This document shows, one piece after another, positions 6,944 through 8,085 of a stretch of 8,085 nucleotides of DNA. The translations under genes and the position numbers were made by a program. The notes under the pieces were generated by a model. It worked only from the letters and a program-made list of their open reading frames with translations, ran no database searches and was not told the origin of the DNA. The stretch covers positions 1-8,085 of the forward strand of contig JBGOUV010000320.1 in the NCBI GenBank assembly GCA_041477815.1, written 5' to 3'. How positions within the stretch are numbered: the stretch's first letter is position 1; every line of letters starts with the position of its first letter. The stretch comes from JBGOUV01 sp041477815 (lineage in GTDB: Bacteria > Acidobacteriota > Terriglobia > Bryobacterales > JACQDG01).

Positions 6944-6958
6944 TAGCCAAGCAGTAGG

Positions 6959-7930
6959 TCATTTCTTCTTCCGCCGCTCGAAGCCCAGCCGCAAAGTGCA
7001 GGTGCCGGCCAAGTCGATGCGGGCGCCGTTCTTGATGCGGAGGGCCTTGTTAGGCGGGGCGGGGCGGCGGTCCACCCAGGTGCCGTTGGCGCTTTCGCAA
7101 TCGATTAGAAAGACTTTGCGGCCGCGGCGGTGGATCTCGCAGTGGAACCGCGAGATCATGCGCTCCACGTCGCGGACCACGATGTCGTTCTTGCCGGCGC
7201 CGTCCTGGGCCACCGCGCCGATCGAGATGAGGTCCTTGTCGATGGCGTAGCGCTTGCCTTTGCCCTCCCCGGAGACGATCTCGATGTAGGGGTCCCGGAT
7301 ACGGAGATAGAGAATGAGCAGGACGACGGCGGCCAGACCCAGGACGATCCCGCCGCCGATGAGGAACCAGGTTTTGCGCTTCTGGGCGCCTAGCTCGCGC
7401 TGGATGAGGGCATCGAGGTTCTGGATGTCGGGGTCGTCGGGGGCGACCTTCTTGCCGGGGGCGAGGTAGCGGTCGGCGGCCTCGACCTTGCCGGCCAGGA
7501 AAGCGTCTTCGGCTTTCTTGAGGGATTCGCGGCGGGTCTTCTCCTTGGTGAGGGACTCTTCTACCTGCTGGACGGTTTGGGCCTGGCGCTGGGCCGCTTC
7601 GGCCTCACGCTTCTCGATCTTTTCCAGGGCGTCCTTCCGGCCTTGGAAGGCGGCCGTGTTGTTGGGGTCGAGGATGATGATCTGCGTGTAGAGGCGGGCC
7701 TGCTCCTCGGGGTCTTTGGAAGCGAGGGCCTTGGCCATGAGCTGGGAGACCTCGTCCTGCTTGCCCTCGCGGAGGACCTGACCGGGGGTTTGGGGAATGG
7801 ACCGAACCTTGTCGGCACCGGGGACGATGGCCGGGAGGTTGGTGGGGAGCCGGGGTTGGGGCAGGGATTGAGAGGGGCAGGGCAGGATCAGCAGGAGCGC
7901 GAGGCAGCCGGGAATGGCGCGGCGGAGCAT
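6959..7930 (-). CDS. Membrane-anchored FHA-domain protein with extracytoplasmic helical/TPR-like region
   Basis: The 323-residue product starts with a signal-like segment (MLRRAIPGCLALLLILP), followed by a Pro-rich linker (22-50). A helical region (about 55-180) includes a TPR-like stretch (ASKDPEEQARLYTQIIILDPNNTAAFQGR) and a charged coiled-coil-like helix (EKIEKREAEAAQRQ, VQQVEESLTKEKTRRE). A membrane helix lies at about 188-209, and a C-terminal FHA domain at 215-318. FHA landmarks are SRFHCEI (260-266), SANGTWVD (280-287) and the closing LRLGF. FHA domains bind phosphothreonine; in type VI loci they take part in Ser/Thr-kinase control of assembly. The usual GR of the first FHA strands reads GA here (239-240). 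An in-frame TAG two codons before the ATG fixes 7930 as the upstream limit of the start. The gene converges on the island, so it has its own promoter, and a link to secretion is only suggestive. Confidence 0.88.
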   Translation of the reverse strand: MLRRAIPGCLALLLILPCPSQSLPQPRLPTNLPAIVPGADKVRSIPQTPGQVLREGKQDEVSQLMAKALASKDPEEQARLYTQIIILDPNNTAAFQGRKDALEKIEKREAEAAQRQAQTVQQVEESLTKEKTRRESLKKAEDAFLAGKVEAADRYLAPGKKVAPDDPDIQNLDALIQRELGAQKRKTWFLIGGGIVLGLAAVVLLILYLRIRDPYIEIVSGEGKGKRYAIDKDLISIGAVAQDGAGKNDIVVRDVERMISRFHCEIHRRGRKVFLIDCESANGTWVDRRPAPPNKALRIKNGARIDLAGTCTLRLGFERRKKK

Positions 7931-7938
7931 CGTCTACT

Positions 7939-7944
7939 ATTCTA
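7939..7944 (-). promoter_or_regulatory. Possible -10 box of the FHA gene
   Basis: On the minus strand TAGAAT matches five of six bases of TATAAT and lies 8 bp before the ATG. No good -35 hexamer is found 17-18 bp upstream, and there is no Shine-Dalgarno sequence before the ATG. If real, transcription would begin almost at the start codon, giving a nearly leaderless mRNA. Confidence 0.25.
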
Positions 7945-8022
7945 GCGAGGCTCCGCCTCAGACCGACGAGGTGTATCGATTTCTCGCGAAGAATTGGGGA
8001 TGTTGGAGGCCAGCGAGCATCT

Positions 8023-8047
8023 CTTTGCGCCTTGGCGTCTTTTGCGT
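8023..8047. repeat. Short CTTTGCG-type intergenic repeat
   Basis: Three imperfect units follow each other: CTTTGCGC, CTTGGCGT and CTTTTGCGT, then GAAATC. On the other strand this reads as a CACGCAAAA-GACGCCAAG-GCGCAAAG pattern, similar to short repeats seen between genes in many environmental bacteria. The 155 bp from 7931 to the window end otherwise contain no credible gene. Confidence 0.4.
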
Positions 8048-8085
8048 GAAATCAATCGGGCATGCCGTTTGCGATGCGCGTGATA

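Noticed and set aside
8000..8083. A 27-codon open frame at the right end.
   Set aside because: It lacks a clear ribosome-binding site, runs through the CTTTGCG repeat, and has no supporting feature.

Overview
The window looks like part of a contractile-injection (type VI secretion-like) vgrG island from a GC-rich Gram-negative bacterium. The FHA-domain protein, the VgrG spike, the signal sequences and the GC-rich third codon positions fit a soil-type lineage such as Acidobacteriota. That placement is a guess from style; no rRNA or marker gene is present.

Layout. Six plus-strand genes lie head to tail with gaps of only -7 to +13 bp, so they probably form one operon that begins upstream of the window (1-6876). 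(1) A 5'-truncated gene whose visible part is a 28-proline run, a carboxypeptidase-regulatory/SpaA-like beta domain, a middle beta-rich region and a transglutaminase-like Cys-His-Asp domain. Its first bases repeat, in frame, the last codons of the vgrG further down, so it is probably the tail of a VgrG-effector fusion. (2) A small gene overlapping it by 4 bp, with either a signal peptide or a cytoplasmic start; a candidate cognate immunity protein. (3) A complete but short vgrG. (4) A separate gene with gp5-type beta-helix repeats followed by seven regular coiled-coil heptads. (5, 6) Two tandem genes of unknown family that are diverged paralogues of each other. (7) Overlapping the last of these, a small two-helix membrane protein with a possible PH-like tail.

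An 82-bp convergent gap with an inverted repeat (6877-6958) separates this operon from a minus-strand gene for a signal-sequence, helical/TPR-like, one-pass membrane protein with a C-terminal FHA domain. The last 155 bp (7931-8085) contain no convincing gene. They hold a possible weak promoter for the FHA gene and a short CTTTGCG-type repeat.

Working model (inference): two VgrG proteins, one carrying a C-terminal enzymatic cargo, share a spike. Its beta-helix needle may be supplied by a separate polypeptide rather than by the VgrG C-terminus. The tandem paralogues would be loading factors or accessory structural proteins, and the FHA protein a possible regulatory or membrane-assembly component. 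No PAAR protein, sheath, tube, ClpV or known adaptor (DUF4123, DUF2169, Eag) is recognisable here.
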